A DNA stretch of 7,105 nucleotides from CAYHEQ01 sp964355795 (GCA_964355795.1 CAYHEQ010000043.1:1-7105), one strand, 5' to 3'; counted from the stretch's first letter, positions 1-5,516 are shown. Numbers and translations: made by a program. Notes: generated by a model from the letters alone, not told the origin.

Positions 1-2
1 GC

Positions 3-578
3 AATTACGACAGCCTCCCTCCAGCCAAAATGGGGCTTTATTGGGGAGAAAAAATCTCTCTGGAAGGGATTTTGAACGGCGTCTTAATCAATTCTGACAA
101 TGACGCGGCGCAAGCCGTCGCTGAATATATCGCTGACAAGACGAAAATTCCATTTTCGCGACTAATGAATGACAAGGCCAAAGAGATAGGGATGAACAGC
201 ACGAAATTCACTAATTCTATGGGGTTGGATACCTACGACAATTACTCTACGGCCTTTGACTTGGCGCTACTGGCCAATTACGCGATGAAAAATGATTTTA
301 TCAGTGAAACGGTGAAAATCAAGTCTAGGAAAATAGCTTCTGCCGACGGCAAGACGGTGCATACCCTGCAAACCACCAATGAACTATTGAAAGACAAGGA
401 TCTCGATATCTTGGGGCTCAAAACCGGCTCCACTCCGTTAGCTGGAGAATGTCTCATGACCGTGGCGCAAAACGAAGATGGCGACCAAATAATCACTGTT
501 GTTCTCGGCTCTTACGACCGCTTTGGCGAAACGAAAAAGCTGATTCAATGGGTTTGGAAAAACATTCAGTGGAAATAA
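3..578 (+). CDS. D-alanyl-D-alanine carboxypeptidase (peptidase S11), 5' partial
   Basis: Penicillin-binding-protein-type enzyme expected to trim the terminal D-Ala from peptidoglycan pentapeptides outside the membrane. The frame is open to the window edge, so the ATG at 30 is internal; the signal peptide and the SxxK catalytic serine lie upstream. Two of the three family motifs are visible: SDN (SxN motif, codons at 93-101) followed by DAAQAVAEY, and KTG (420-428) in GLKTGSTPLAGECL. The HTLQTTNELL stretch also fits the DacA/DacF family. The protein ends KKLIQWVWKNIQWK. A diverged copy of this tail lies about 960 bp downstream (1493-1537), beyond a convergent Bro-N gene. The stop is 28 bp from that gene's stop. 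A weak hairpin (TCGC 586-589 with GCGA 597-600, then five Ts) may end the transcript. Family assignment is secure; the exact paralogue is not. Confidence 0.9.
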   Translation, partial: NYDSLPPAKMGLYWGEKISLEGILNGVLINSDNDAAQAVAEYIADKTKIPFSRLMNDKAKEIGMNSTKFTNSMGLDTYDNYSTAFDLALLANYAMKNDFISETVKIKSRKIASADGKTVHTLQTTNELLKDKDLDILGLKTGSTPLAGECLMTVAQNEDGDQIITVVLGSYDRFGETKKLIQWVWKNIQWK

Positions 579-606
579 AAACTGCTCGCCGATTTAGCGA
601 CGGTTT

Positions 607-1452
607 TTACCGCTCTCGGTCTATCGGTTTTCTCTCTTTATCTTGCAAGAAATTTTCTTTTGAAACAATTGACTTCCCAGTTTTTCTCTCAATTTGTTTT
701 CTTGCTGTTCCCGCTATCTGGCCTCCTTCTCTGGCATCGTCTTTGAGCCTAGGAAGATCTCGAGAGTCACGAGCTCGATGGATCTCGGTTGTCGTCCTTT
801 CTCCGAGCATAGTCAAAATTAGCTCAAGGTCATTCATGTGGTCGCGAAGATTTTCTCGTTTCAGGCCCTTCAACTTTTTGTAATCGGATGGTATTACGCC
901 AAAAGTCGCTTTGGATATCTCGGCCGTCAGGATCTCATAATCTTTTTGGTTTTCTGCGCCTCTGTTTTTCCATTCGTCTGTTAGCTCCTCGCGGACGGCA
1001 ATCCCTCGCATTCTTTTTTCAATCCAGTCATTAGGATAACCTTTTAGTTTGTATAGTATTCTTGTTCTCTTTGTTGCCAACTCTGGGTCTTCAATCTCTT
1101 GTATTCTCTCATAGCCAACTTTGGCCAACCATCTCTTAAAGGGTTCAGCTTTTGGAGAGGGAATCGATTGGATGATGCGAAAAATACCCTCTGTGTTGGC
1201 ACAATCGGTTTCGCGCATTTTGCTATCTGGAGCCAGCAATTTCAACCCGTGACAAAATGTCACGACTTCACTCCCTTCATCTAGCAACCTTTGTTTTAGT
1301 TTTCTCCAGTATGCCCCAGCGTCAGTACTGTCCGTGAGGATCCCGCAGATATCCACAACCGAAAACCACCATTCTTTTTGATATATGGTTTTGCGAACTG
1401 TTTTGCCTCTGAATATAGCAATCTGATTATTTTGGTCGAGAGCATCAATCAT
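607..1452 (-). CDS. Bro-N domain protein, phage antirepressor-like (281 aa)
   Basis: Member of the BRO family of DNA-binding, antirepressor-like proteins found in phages and bacterial mobile regions; the cellular role here is unknown. Residues about 10-115 form the Bro-N domain (IAIFRGKTVRKT, EWWFSVVDICGILTDS, YWRKLKQRL, then a lysine/arginine-rich end with RWLAKVGYERIQEI). Residues about 155-281 form the charged C-terminal region often seen in bacterial members (YEILTAEISKATFGV, LKGLKRENLRDHM, LELILTMLGE, EGGQIAGTARKQIE, SKENFL). I chose the ATG at 1452. A start at 1503 would add 17 residues with no family resemblance, translated from the antisense of a carboxypeptidase remnant. No Shine-Dalgarno is visible; a TACAAT -10-like hexamer (1459-1464) ends six bases before the ATG, suggesting a leaderless message. 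The gene is convergent with the upstream carboxypeptidase gene. Confidence 0.88.
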   Translation of the reverse strand: MIDALDQNNQIAIFRGKTVRKTIYQKEWWFSVVDICGILTDSTDAGAYWRKLKQRLLDEGSEVVTFCHGLKLLAPDSKMRETDCANTEGIFRIIQSIPSPKAEPFKRWLAKVGYERIQEIEDPELATKRTRILYKLKGYPNDWIEKRMRGIAVREELTDEWKNRGAENQKDYEILTAEISKATFGVIPSDYKKLKGLKRENLRDHMNDLELILTMLGERTTTEIHRARDSRDLPRLKDDAREGGQIAGTARKQIERKTGKSIVSKENFLQDKERKPIDRER

Positions 1453-1474
1453 GAAGCTATTGTATCGCGCGTCC

Positions 1475-1537
1475 GATAAAAATAAAACTCTAAAAAAGCT
1501 CATCCAGTGGATCTGGAGGGATATTGAGTGGTGTTAA
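1475..1537 (+). pseudogene. Remnant 3' end of a second D-Ala-D-Ala carboxypeptidase copy
   Basis: In the plus-strand frame this stretch reads DKNKTLKKLIQWIWRDIEWC and stop. The last 14 residues align without gaps to the intact gene's tail KKLIQWVWKNIQWK: nine are identical and the rest are mostly conservative (V/I, K/R, N/D, Q/E). At DNA level 32 of 45 bases agree between 534-578 and 1493-1537. The changes are largely third-position or conservative, so this is a diverged homologue, not a recent duplication. Upstream the reading frame runs into the antisense of the Bro-N start. It is either the displaced original gene end or the leftover of a tandem paralogue. Confidence 0.6.
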
Positions 1538-1636
1538 TGCCTCTCAAAGAGCGGTTTTTATTTTACTAAAGAGTACTCCCATGAGTTTCAAAAAACAAAC
1601 TTCGTCTCTATTTACGAGCTCTTTTGGGATGTTTCT

Positions 1637-1665
1637 TTGACTTTTTTGTGATTATTTGGTAATCT
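1637..1665 (+). promoter_or_regulatory. Sigma70-type promoter of the 112-aa gene
   Basis: TTGACT (1637-1642), a spacer of exactly 17 bases, and TAATCT (1660-1665). The start would fall near 1672, giving a leader of about 38 nt that carries a strong Shine-Dalgarno. The 172 bp between the carboxypeptidase remnant and this gene hold nothing else I recognise apart from a possible T-rich terminator near 1540-1560. Confidence 0.65.
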
Positions 1666-1709
1666 TACTTTAGAATCGGAAACCAATCAAAAAAAGGAGG
1701 TGGTCAACG

Positions 1710-2048
1710 ATGACTTTCGCAGAAAGAATATTGGCTCCGCTTGGCCGTAAGCTTGTAGCCAAGACTGGTAATCCTTTTGAAAAACAAGTTGTTTTTTCCA
1801 TCGGTCATCTCAAGCTTCAATTCGATTGCGTCTGCCCTGCATATCCAGATATCAAGGCAATGGGATGTCCGCTTCATCACGAGGGTCCTGGCGGTTCTTG
1901 GCCAATAACAGACGCTAAGAAAATTATCGCGACCATTCAGTGGTCCATAAGCTCATGGATTACCAAGGTTTCAAATGTTGAGTCACATGGTTTCACCTGC
2001 GACTTTTTTCTTTGCCAAAAATCTCAAAAGGACTCAAATATAATATAG
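1710..2048 (+). CDS. Small hypothetical protein, cysteine/histidine-containing (112 aa)
   Basis: I do not recognise the family. The start is well supported: AGGAGGT (1695-1701) lies eight bases before the ATG, the best ribosome-binding site in the window, and a near-consensus promoter lies upstream. The protein has no evident signal peptide or membrane span. It carries Cys40, Cys42, Cys53, His56, His57, His93, Cys97 and Cys102, which could form one or two metal sites, although no known zinc-binding pattern is exact. The central stretch CPLHHEGPGGSWPITDAKK is the most distinctive part. The last residues (about 103-112, QKSQKDSNII) look low in complexity. It is a single-gene unit convergent with rnc. 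Real gene: likely; function: unknown. Confidence 0.65.
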   Translation: MTFAERILAPLGRKLVAKTGNPFEKQVVFSIGHLKLQFDCVCPAYPDIKAMGCPLHHEGPGGSWPITDAKKIIATIQWSISSWITKVSNVESHGFTCDFFLCQKSQKDSNII

Positions 2049-2057
2049 TGCCCCCCT

Positions 2058-2076
2058 TAGGGAACTTCTGATAAAC
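2058..2076 (+). repeat. Dispersed terminal motif, copy 1
   Basis: TAGGGAACTTCTGATAAAC matches 17 of 19 bases of the left end of the MITE-like element at 3958. It is a single copy without an inverted partner nearby. It lies in the gap between the convergent 112-aa gene and rnc, between two 12-bp direct repeats AAATCTCAAAAG (2019-2030 and 2086-2097). Confidence 0.6.
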
Positions 2077-2091
2077 GATAGCTAGAAATCT

Positions 2092-2112
2092 CAAAAGTCC
2101 GCTGTGAAACAG
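2092..2112 (-). terminator. Possible weak terminator after rnc
   Basis: Read on the minus strand directly after the rnc stop, AGTC pairs with GACT and TGT with ACA across a bulge, followed by TTTT. The stem is short and bulged, so this is a low-confidence call; no stronger terminator was seen downstream of rnc. Confidence 0.3.
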
Positions 2113-2113
2113 A

Positions 2114-2812
2114 CTACTCCAACGTTTCTTCCCACATTTCTATCGCTTTTTGGGCGGCTTCTTGTTCGGCTATTTGCTTGGAATAGCCCTTGCCCTCCGT
2201 TATCCTCTTTTCGCCCACAAAAACCGCCATCGTGAAGACCTTGGCGTGATCGGGGCCTTCCTCGTGCTCTAGCTTGTAGATAGGCGTGATCCCTGTTTTT
2301 TCTTGCACAATCTCTTGGAACATTGATTTGGCATCGTTATACAATTTTTTGTCCAAAATCTCGGGTAGGCGGGGGATGAGGAATTTCTTCACCAATTTGT
2401 CCGCGGATTTGTAACCCCTATCCAGATAAACCGCGCCTAGCACGGCCTCAAAAGTATTAGCCAAGATTAATTCACGAGCTCTGCCAGTGGATTTGGCCTC
2501 ACCGCGGGAGAGCAGGAGATAGTCTTCGTAGCCTAATTTCTTGGCGATTTGCGAAATCATCGCGCCCCGCACCAACGCCGCCCGCCAGTTCGTCAGCTCG
2601 CCTTCGGGATTGGGGAAATTGCTATACAAATAATCAGTAACAATTAGCTCCAAACAGGCGTCGCCAAGGAATTCCAGTCTTTCATTGTGCTCCAAATGAA
2701 AACTCTTGTTCTCGTTCAGATACGAACGATGCACGAAGGCCTGTTGCAAGAGATCTTTGTTTTTGAAAGTAACGCCTATTTTTTTCTCAATACCTTTTAG
2801 ATTTGCTTCCAT
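2114..2812 (-). CDS. rnc: Ribonuclease III
   Basis: Dimeric double-strand-specific endoribonuclease that matures rRNA precursors and processes structured mRNAs. The 232 residues match the usual size. The catalytic domain (about 8-150) has the signature HNERLEFLGDACLEL, with metal ligands Glu44, Glu47 and Asp51 by alignment to E. coli E38/E41/D45, Glu70 in PEGELTNWRAALVRG, and Glu122 in LANTFEAVLGAVYLD. The residue matching E. coli Asp114 is Asn119; to my knowledge Asn is common there, and the essential glutamate is kept, so the enzyme should be active. A double-stranded-RNA-binding domain covers about 158-229 (YNDAKSMFQEIVQ to YSKQIAEQEAAQKAIE). AAAGGA (2819-2824) lies six bases before the ATG. 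It is the last gene of the rpmF-nusB-rnc set, separated from nusB-nudix by a 213-bp repeat-filled gap. Confidence 0.97.
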   Translation of the reverse strand: MEANLKGIEKKIGVTFKNKDLLQQAFVHRSYLNENKSFHLEHNERLEFLGDACLELIVTDYLYSNFPNPEGELTNWRAALVRGAMISQIAKKLGYEDYLLLSRGEAKSTGRARELILANTFEAVLGAVYLDRGYKSADKLVKKFLIPRLPEILDKKLYNDAKSMFQEIVQEKTGITPIYKLEHEEGPDHAKVFTMAVFVGEKRITEGKGYSKQIAEQEAAQKAIEMWEETLE

Positions 2813-2885
2813 TTTTCATCCTTTCCTCGCTAGTCAGTGTGGCCGTTCTAGATGAACCGCTACATTGAGCAACGTTTAGTTATAA

Positions 2886-3027
2886 AATTTTCAATTTTTA
2901 ATTTTGCAATTTTCAATCAATGTCTAAATTAATTAATTTTTTAACCAAGACATTATTTATCAGAGGTTCCTTAAACATTAAGCCATTGAAAATTTAATGA
3001 AAATTGAAAATTGTAAAATTGAAAATT
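2886..3027. repeat. AT-rich inverted-repeat (foldback) region between nusB-nudix and rnc
   Basis: The left arm (2886-2917) is built from units such as AATTTTCAATTTT and GCAATTTTCAAT. The right arm (2985-3027) carries the reverse-complement units ATTGAAAATT, GAAAATTGAAAATT and AAAATTGAAAATT. Inside lies a second inverted pair, AATGTCT (2919-2925) and AGACATT (2948-2954), and then copy 2 of the dispersed terminal motif. The right arm runs into the stop codon of nusB-nudix. It could be a decayed foldback element or a hairpin affecting mRNA stability between the two genes. Confidence 0.6.
2956..2973 (-). repeat. Dispersed terminal motif, copy 2
   Basis: TTTATCAGAGGTTCCTTA is the reverse complement of the motif found at 2058 and 3958. 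It points toward copy 1, so rnc lies between two inward-facing copies about 900 bp apart. No partner lies within about 150 bp. Confidence 0.6.
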
Positions 3028-3871
3028 ATTTGCCTTCTGCCATCATCTCTTTCGCCTTGTCCAACAAATTTATCAGATTGGGATAATCCAGCTTTTGGCG
3101 CAATTCTTCTTCGGTCATCCAGGCCACAGAATCGGTATGGGCGTCATTTTTGGCAGTAATGTCTTTCTGGGTGGTTCTGGCCAAATAAAAGTGGACATTT
3201 TTTTTGATCGGGCTCGTGTCGGATTTGTCGGTGAATTTGATTTCGCCGACTTCACTGACTATATCCAGATCTTTGACGCCGGTTTCTTCTTCAATCTCTC
3301 TTTTGGCCGCTTCCTGCCAAGTTTCCTCTTCTTCCACCTTGCCCTTGGGAAAGGTCCATTTGTTGTGCATATTCCTGACCGCCAAAAAATAGGTGATGCC
3401 GTCTTCTACGCGATAGACGATGCCACCGGCGGAAATAATGGTGTCTTCCGTCTCATAGCGAGAGCTAGCGCGATAAATCGTGCCCAGGACGCCATTGATG
3501 AATTTCCCGCTATTTTCCCCGCCAAATGTCTTGCCCAGCTCCACCGCTTCGTTAATAACGGCCTTGGGTGGCACTTCTTGGTCAAAAATCAGCTCAAAGA
3601 TGCCGATCCGCAGAACAGCCCGGTCAATAGCCGCAATTTGTTCAATGGGCCATTCGGGAGCGGTTTTTCGGATATAACCGTCTATTCCCTCACTCTTTTC
3701 TTTGATGCCTTTGATCATTTTCTGGCAAAACTCTGCGTCCACTTTGTAGCCAGAGGTTTGAGTGTTGCGTTCCATTATTTCTTCCAGATTTTTAGCATCG
3801 TCAAAATCCCACTCATAGAGAGACTGGAGAACGATGATACGCGATTGATGACGAATGGAGAGGTACGGCAT
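3026..3871 (-). CDS. nusB: NusB - Nudix hydrolase fusion protein (281 aa)
   Basis: One uninterrupted frame joins two proteins that are normally separate. Residues 1-137 are NusB, the RNA-binding antitermination factor that with NusE loads on boxA of rRNA operons (RHQSRIIVLQSLYEWDFD, WPIEQIAAIDRAVLRIGIFEL, PPKAVINEAVELGKTFGGENSGKFINGVLG). Residues about 143-281 are a Nudix hydrolase (ISAGGIVYR, then NKWTFPKGKVE) with an exact Nudix box GX5EX7REUXEEXGU at 177-199. The set of catalytic glutamates is complete, so cleavage of a nucleoside diphosphate-linked substrate is likely. The FPKG and GGIVYR context resembles diadenosine tetraphosphate-type hydrolases, but the substrate is inferred. A short linker (138-143) separates the domains. 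No Shine-Dalgarno precedes the ATG; the 20 bases upstream are mostly T and A. It lies between rpmF and rnc, all on the same strand. Confidence 0.93.
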   Translation of the reverse strand: MPYLSIRHQSRIIVLQSLYEWDFDDAKNLEEIMERNTQTSGYKVDAEFCQKMIKGIKEKSEGIDGYIRKTAPEWPIEQIAAIDRAVLRIGIFELIFDQEVPPKAVINEAVELGKTFGGENSGKFINGVLGTIYRASSRYETEDTIISAGGIVYRVEDGITYFLAVRNMHNKWTFPKGKVEEEETWQEAAKREIEEETGVKDLDIVSEVGEIKFTDKSDTSPIKKNVHFYLARTTQKDITAKNDAHTDSVAWMTEEELRQKLDYPNLINLLDKAKEMMAEGK

Positions 3872-3957
3872 GGGCTAAAAAAATAAAAAAATAAAAAATT
3901 AGTGGATAGAAGAATCAAGGTTAATAATTTCTGTCCAAAGCATAGCGCCTATTTCTT

Positions 3958-4072
3958 TGGGGAACCTCTGATAAACAAATTTTTGAGGCCTCGCCTCGGG
4001 GAAGTTTTTGCCTGCCCGCCTCTGGAGGGAGGCCTCGCCTCGGGTATTATTTTGTTTATCAGAGGTTTCTTA
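3958..4072. mobile_element. MITE-like element, 115 bp, with terminal inverted repeats
   Basis: The ends are imperfect inverted repeats of about 22 bp: TGGGGAACCTCTGATAAAC on the left and the reverse complement of TAAGAAACCTCTGATAAAC on the right, with a 17-bp perfect core AACCTCTGATAAACAAA. Flanking heptamers ATTTCTT at 3951-3957 and 4073-4079 look like a target-site duplication. The interior is GC-rich and holds a 16-bp direct repeat GAGGCCTCGCCTCGGG (3985-4000 and 4029-4044), each copy a small hairpin (GAGGC-CTC-GCCTC). There is no coding capacity. The right duplication overlaps the rpmF stop codon, so the insertion just spared rpmF. The parent transposase is not in the window; the family cannot be named safely. 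Confidence 0.72.
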
Positions 4073-4077
4073 ATTTC

Positions 4078-4269
4078 TTACTTTTTTATTTTCTTAGCCG
4101 GAATGACTTGTCTGCCCCGATATGTGCCACAAACTCTGCATACTTGATGGGGGATAGTAGGAGACTTGCATTTGGGGCAAACAGCAATTCCAGAAAGTTT
4201 TACTTTCTGATTTTGTCGTCTGCGAATTCTGGTAGTGGATTTGCTTTTTTTCTTTTTCGGTTCTGCCAT
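4078..4269 (-). CDS. rpmF: Large ribosomal subunit protein bL32
   Basis: Small zinc-ribbon protein of the 50S subunit. The 63 residues fit the family. The N-terminus AEPKKKKSKSTTRIRRRQ matches the usual basic start of bL32, and four cysteines (31, 34, 44, 47 in CPKC and CRVC) bind zinc. I chose the ATG at 4269; an in-frame GTG at 4308 would add 13 residues unlike any bL32 start. No Shine-Dalgarno is present. Instead TGTGCC directly precedes the ATG and can pair with GGCACA about 25 bases upstream. The gene has its own strong promoter and a long structured leader, and heads the minus-strand set rpmF, nusB-nudix, rnc. A MITE-like element begins at its stop codon. Confidence 0.96.
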   Translation of the reverse strand: MAEPKKKKSKSTTRIRRRQNQKVKLSGIAVCPKCKSPTIPHQVCRVCGTYRGRQVIPAKKIKK

Positions 4270-4306
4270 GGCACACAATAATTTAATAATAAAATAGTCC
4301 TGTGCC

Positions 4307-4416
4307 ACCCGTCGTAACGCAACCTATTTGGCGAAGAGGAATAATCACCCCCGTCTGCAATGCTTTGCATAGCAATGCGGGCAGGTATTTCGCCAAGAGG
4401 TTAAGTGCAGACGGGT
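4307..4416 (-). promoter_or_regulatory. Structured rpmF leader with alternative pairings
   Basis: These 110 bases form nested inverted repeats: outer ACCCGTC (4307-4313) with GACGGGT (4410-4416); inside it AACCT and TTGGCGAA (4321-4335) with TTCGCCAA and AGGTT (4389-4402); and at the centre ATGC-TTT-GCAT. A competing segment, CCCGTCTGCA (4350-4359), pairs perfectly with TGCAGACGGG (4406-4415), using the same strand as the outer stem. The two folds exclude each other. The element lies in the predicted 5' UTR of rpmF, ending about 38 bases before the start codon. I know of no described rpmF leader of this form. It could instead be a palindromic repeat that happens to be transcribed. Confidence 0.5.
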
Positions 4417-4448
4417 AACGTCCAAAACTTTTGCACACAACAATAACA

Positions 4449-4489
4449 AGTATATAACAAAAGTTCGTCTTTGTAAACTATTTTACAAA
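4449..4489 (-). promoter_or_regulatory. rpmF promoter with overlapping operator-like palindrome
   Basis: On the minus strand TTTACA (4472-4477), a 17-base spacer and TATACT (4449-4454) make a near-consensus sigma70 promoter. Transcription would start near 4442, giving a leader of about 170 nt. The -35 box sits in a perfect inverted repeat, TTTGTAAA (4470-4477) and TTTACAAA (4482-4489) separated by CTAT, a typical place and size for a repressor site. The regulator is unknown. Confidence 0.6.
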
Positions 4490-4501
4490 ATTAATCAACC
4501 G

Positions 4502-4646
4502 GTCTGGTACACGAACGGTCTTTTTGGGGTTTTGGGTGAGGGTGGAGAATTTGTCGGAGGATTGGCAGAGAATGATGACTTCGGCTCTCCCGCGGTCAAT
4601 TCTTCAAACCGCAGACGGATACTACCAGACTCGTTCTGGTTTTTTT
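4502..4646 (+). ncRNA. Candidate small RNA ending in a strong terminator
   Basis: No gene on this strand explains the terminator at its end. GTCTGGTA (4502-4509) pairs perfectly with TACCAGAC (4623-4630) and would close a structured domain. Inside, GCGGT and ACCGC form a hairpin (about 4591-4612), as do GAGA and TCTC around 4570-4590. A weak promoter (TTTGCA 4430-4435, 17 bases, TATAAC 4453-4458) could drive it, divergent from rpmF. It matches no RNA family I know; tRNA, SRP RNA, RNase P and tmRNA features are absent. Confidence 0.3.
4625..4646 (+). terminator. Intrinsic terminator on the plus strand
   Basis: CCAGA-CTCGT-TCTGG followed by seven Ts: a textbook stem with T-run. It lies directly behind the dinD stop, but its T-run is on the strand opposite dinD, so it would stop plus-strand transcription into dinD. 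Its left arm is also part of the longer pairing with 4502-4509. Confidence 0.7.
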
Positions 4647-5454
4647 ATTTTAGTTTTTTCAAACTAGTTTTTATCCTTTTCTTTGATTCTTTGATATGGT
4701 CGGGTGTTGGTAATTTTTCAGGCATTGTACCACCAAGCTCGGCAATTGCTTTTCGAATTGCTTTGCCGACTTCATGATGAGCAAGGCCAGCCGAGTGTTG
4801 GTTGAATATGTTTTCTCTTTTGATTTTCGCTGCAGTTTGAGAAGCACGGAAAGCATTTGCTACTAATTCTTCGCTTCCCATATGGTCCAAGATATTATCT
4901 TTCTCTTTTAATTTTTTCTTAACTTTAATATCTTTTTGACGCAATCCGCCATATAACCCCATATAACCTGCGTCTTGAAAGTTTGCATAATCGGATACAC
5001 CAATAGATTTTGCAATGCCGAATAATCTACGATTCTTGTCTTTGATATCTTCTCGTAATTCCAGTCTTTTACTGTCTTCTTCCAAGAGTTGTTGCATTTC
5101 CTGTCTTCGTGTTTGAACAGCAAAATATGTTTGAGCTAGAGCAATCTCTTCTTTTCGTGGGTCGCCGTTTTGCGCAATCAAATAACAAGCATAGCGAGAG
5201 AGTCGGTAGTCGTCAACTTCTCTCAAAGCTTCTTTTGGGGTTCCTGTAGCTATTTTTATCATTTCGCTCACGCCGGCGAAATGATCCTTGATCGGATTTC
5301 CACTGGTTTCACAAGCCTTTTTAGCACGCTCAATGGCAGGTAAAAACTTGCCATATTCTGTATAGCCAAGTATCTTATATAAATCTCGAGCACTCCAATA
5401 TTCTTGCCCATATTCATTAATCTTCTTGATTTGTTCAAATATAGTTGTATCCAT
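4645..5454 (-). CDS. dinD: DNA damage-inducible protein D (DinD)
   Basis: In E. coli DinD is an SOS-induced protein that inactivates RecA filaments and limits strand exchange; the same role here is inferred from family. The 269 residues are full length. Hallmarks appear in family order: EYWSARDLYKILGYTEYGKF (18-37, Bro-N-like fold), RLSRYACYLIAQNGDP (84-99), TYFAVQTRRQE (109-119), GYMGLYGGL, KDNILDHMGSEELVANAFRA, and near the end ELGGTMPEKLPTP. The ATG at 5454 fits the family start. No Shine-Dalgarno is present; TAAAAT (5461-5466) ends six bases before the ATG, so the message may be leaderless. A palindrome at 5477-5490 is a possible operator. Past the TAA the same frame stays open for 49 more codons, probably by chance. 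Confidence 0.93.
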   Translation of the reverse strand: MDTTIFEQIKKINEYGQEYWSARDLYKILGYTEYGKFLPAIERAKKACETSGNPIKDHFAGVSEMIKIATGTPKEALREVDDYRLSRYACYLIAQNGDPRKEEIALAQTYFAVQTRRQEMQQLLEEDSKRLELREDIKDKNRRLFGIAKSIGVSDYANFQDAGYMGLYGGLRQKDIKVKKKLKEKDNILDHMGSEELVANAFRASQTAAKIKRENIFNQHSAGLAHHEVGKAIRKAIAELGGTMPEKLPTPDHIKESKKRIKTSLKKLK

Positions 5455-5476
5455 AAAAACATTTTAACAAAAAATC

Positions 5477-5490
5477 GTATTTTTAAATAC
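5477..5490. promoter_or_regulatory. Operator-like palindrome upstream of dinD
   Basis: GTATTT-TT-AAATAC is a perfect 6+6 inverted repeat 23 bases before the dinD start, within the spacer/-35 area of the putative promoter. DinD genes are SOS-controlled in E. coli, so a LexA-type or self-encoded regulator is possible. It does not match the known E. coli (CTGT-N8-ACAG) or Bacillus LexA boxes. Confidence 0.35.
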
Positions 5491-5516
5491 CACTTTTCTT
5501 CCCCTTATATTAATAA

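Noticed and set aside
1453..1503. A longer start for the Bro-N gene
   Set aside because: The extra 17 residues are translated from the antisense of the carboxypeptidase remnant and do not resemble a Bro-N start.
2453..2458. Asn in place of a catalytic Asp in RNase III (Asn119)
   Set aside because: The essential glutamates are kept, and to my knowledge Asn at this position is common in active RNase III enzymes.
3095..3886. A 263-codon plus-strand open frame opposite nusB-nudix
   Set aside because: It is the antisense of a gene with two clear domains, is phenylalanine-rich without any motif, and has no ribosome-binding site.
3985..4044. Short 16-bp direct repeats as a CRISPR-like array
   Set aside because: There are only two copies, each a self-complementary hairpin inside a MITE-like element, with no spacers or cas genes.
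4270..4308. GTG start giving a 76-residue bL32
   Set aside because: The family starts at the MAEPKKKKSK segment, and the extension would include hydrophobic residues foreign to bL32.
4540..4640. A tRNA or tmRNA-like fold (GCGGT-loop-ACCGC, later TACCA)
   Set aside because: There is no T-loop consensus, no D-arm, anticodon arm or acceptor stem of correct size.
4532..4777. An 81-codon plus-strand open frame across the terminator
   Set aside because: It runs through a strong plus-strand terminator into the antisense of dinD and shows no motif.
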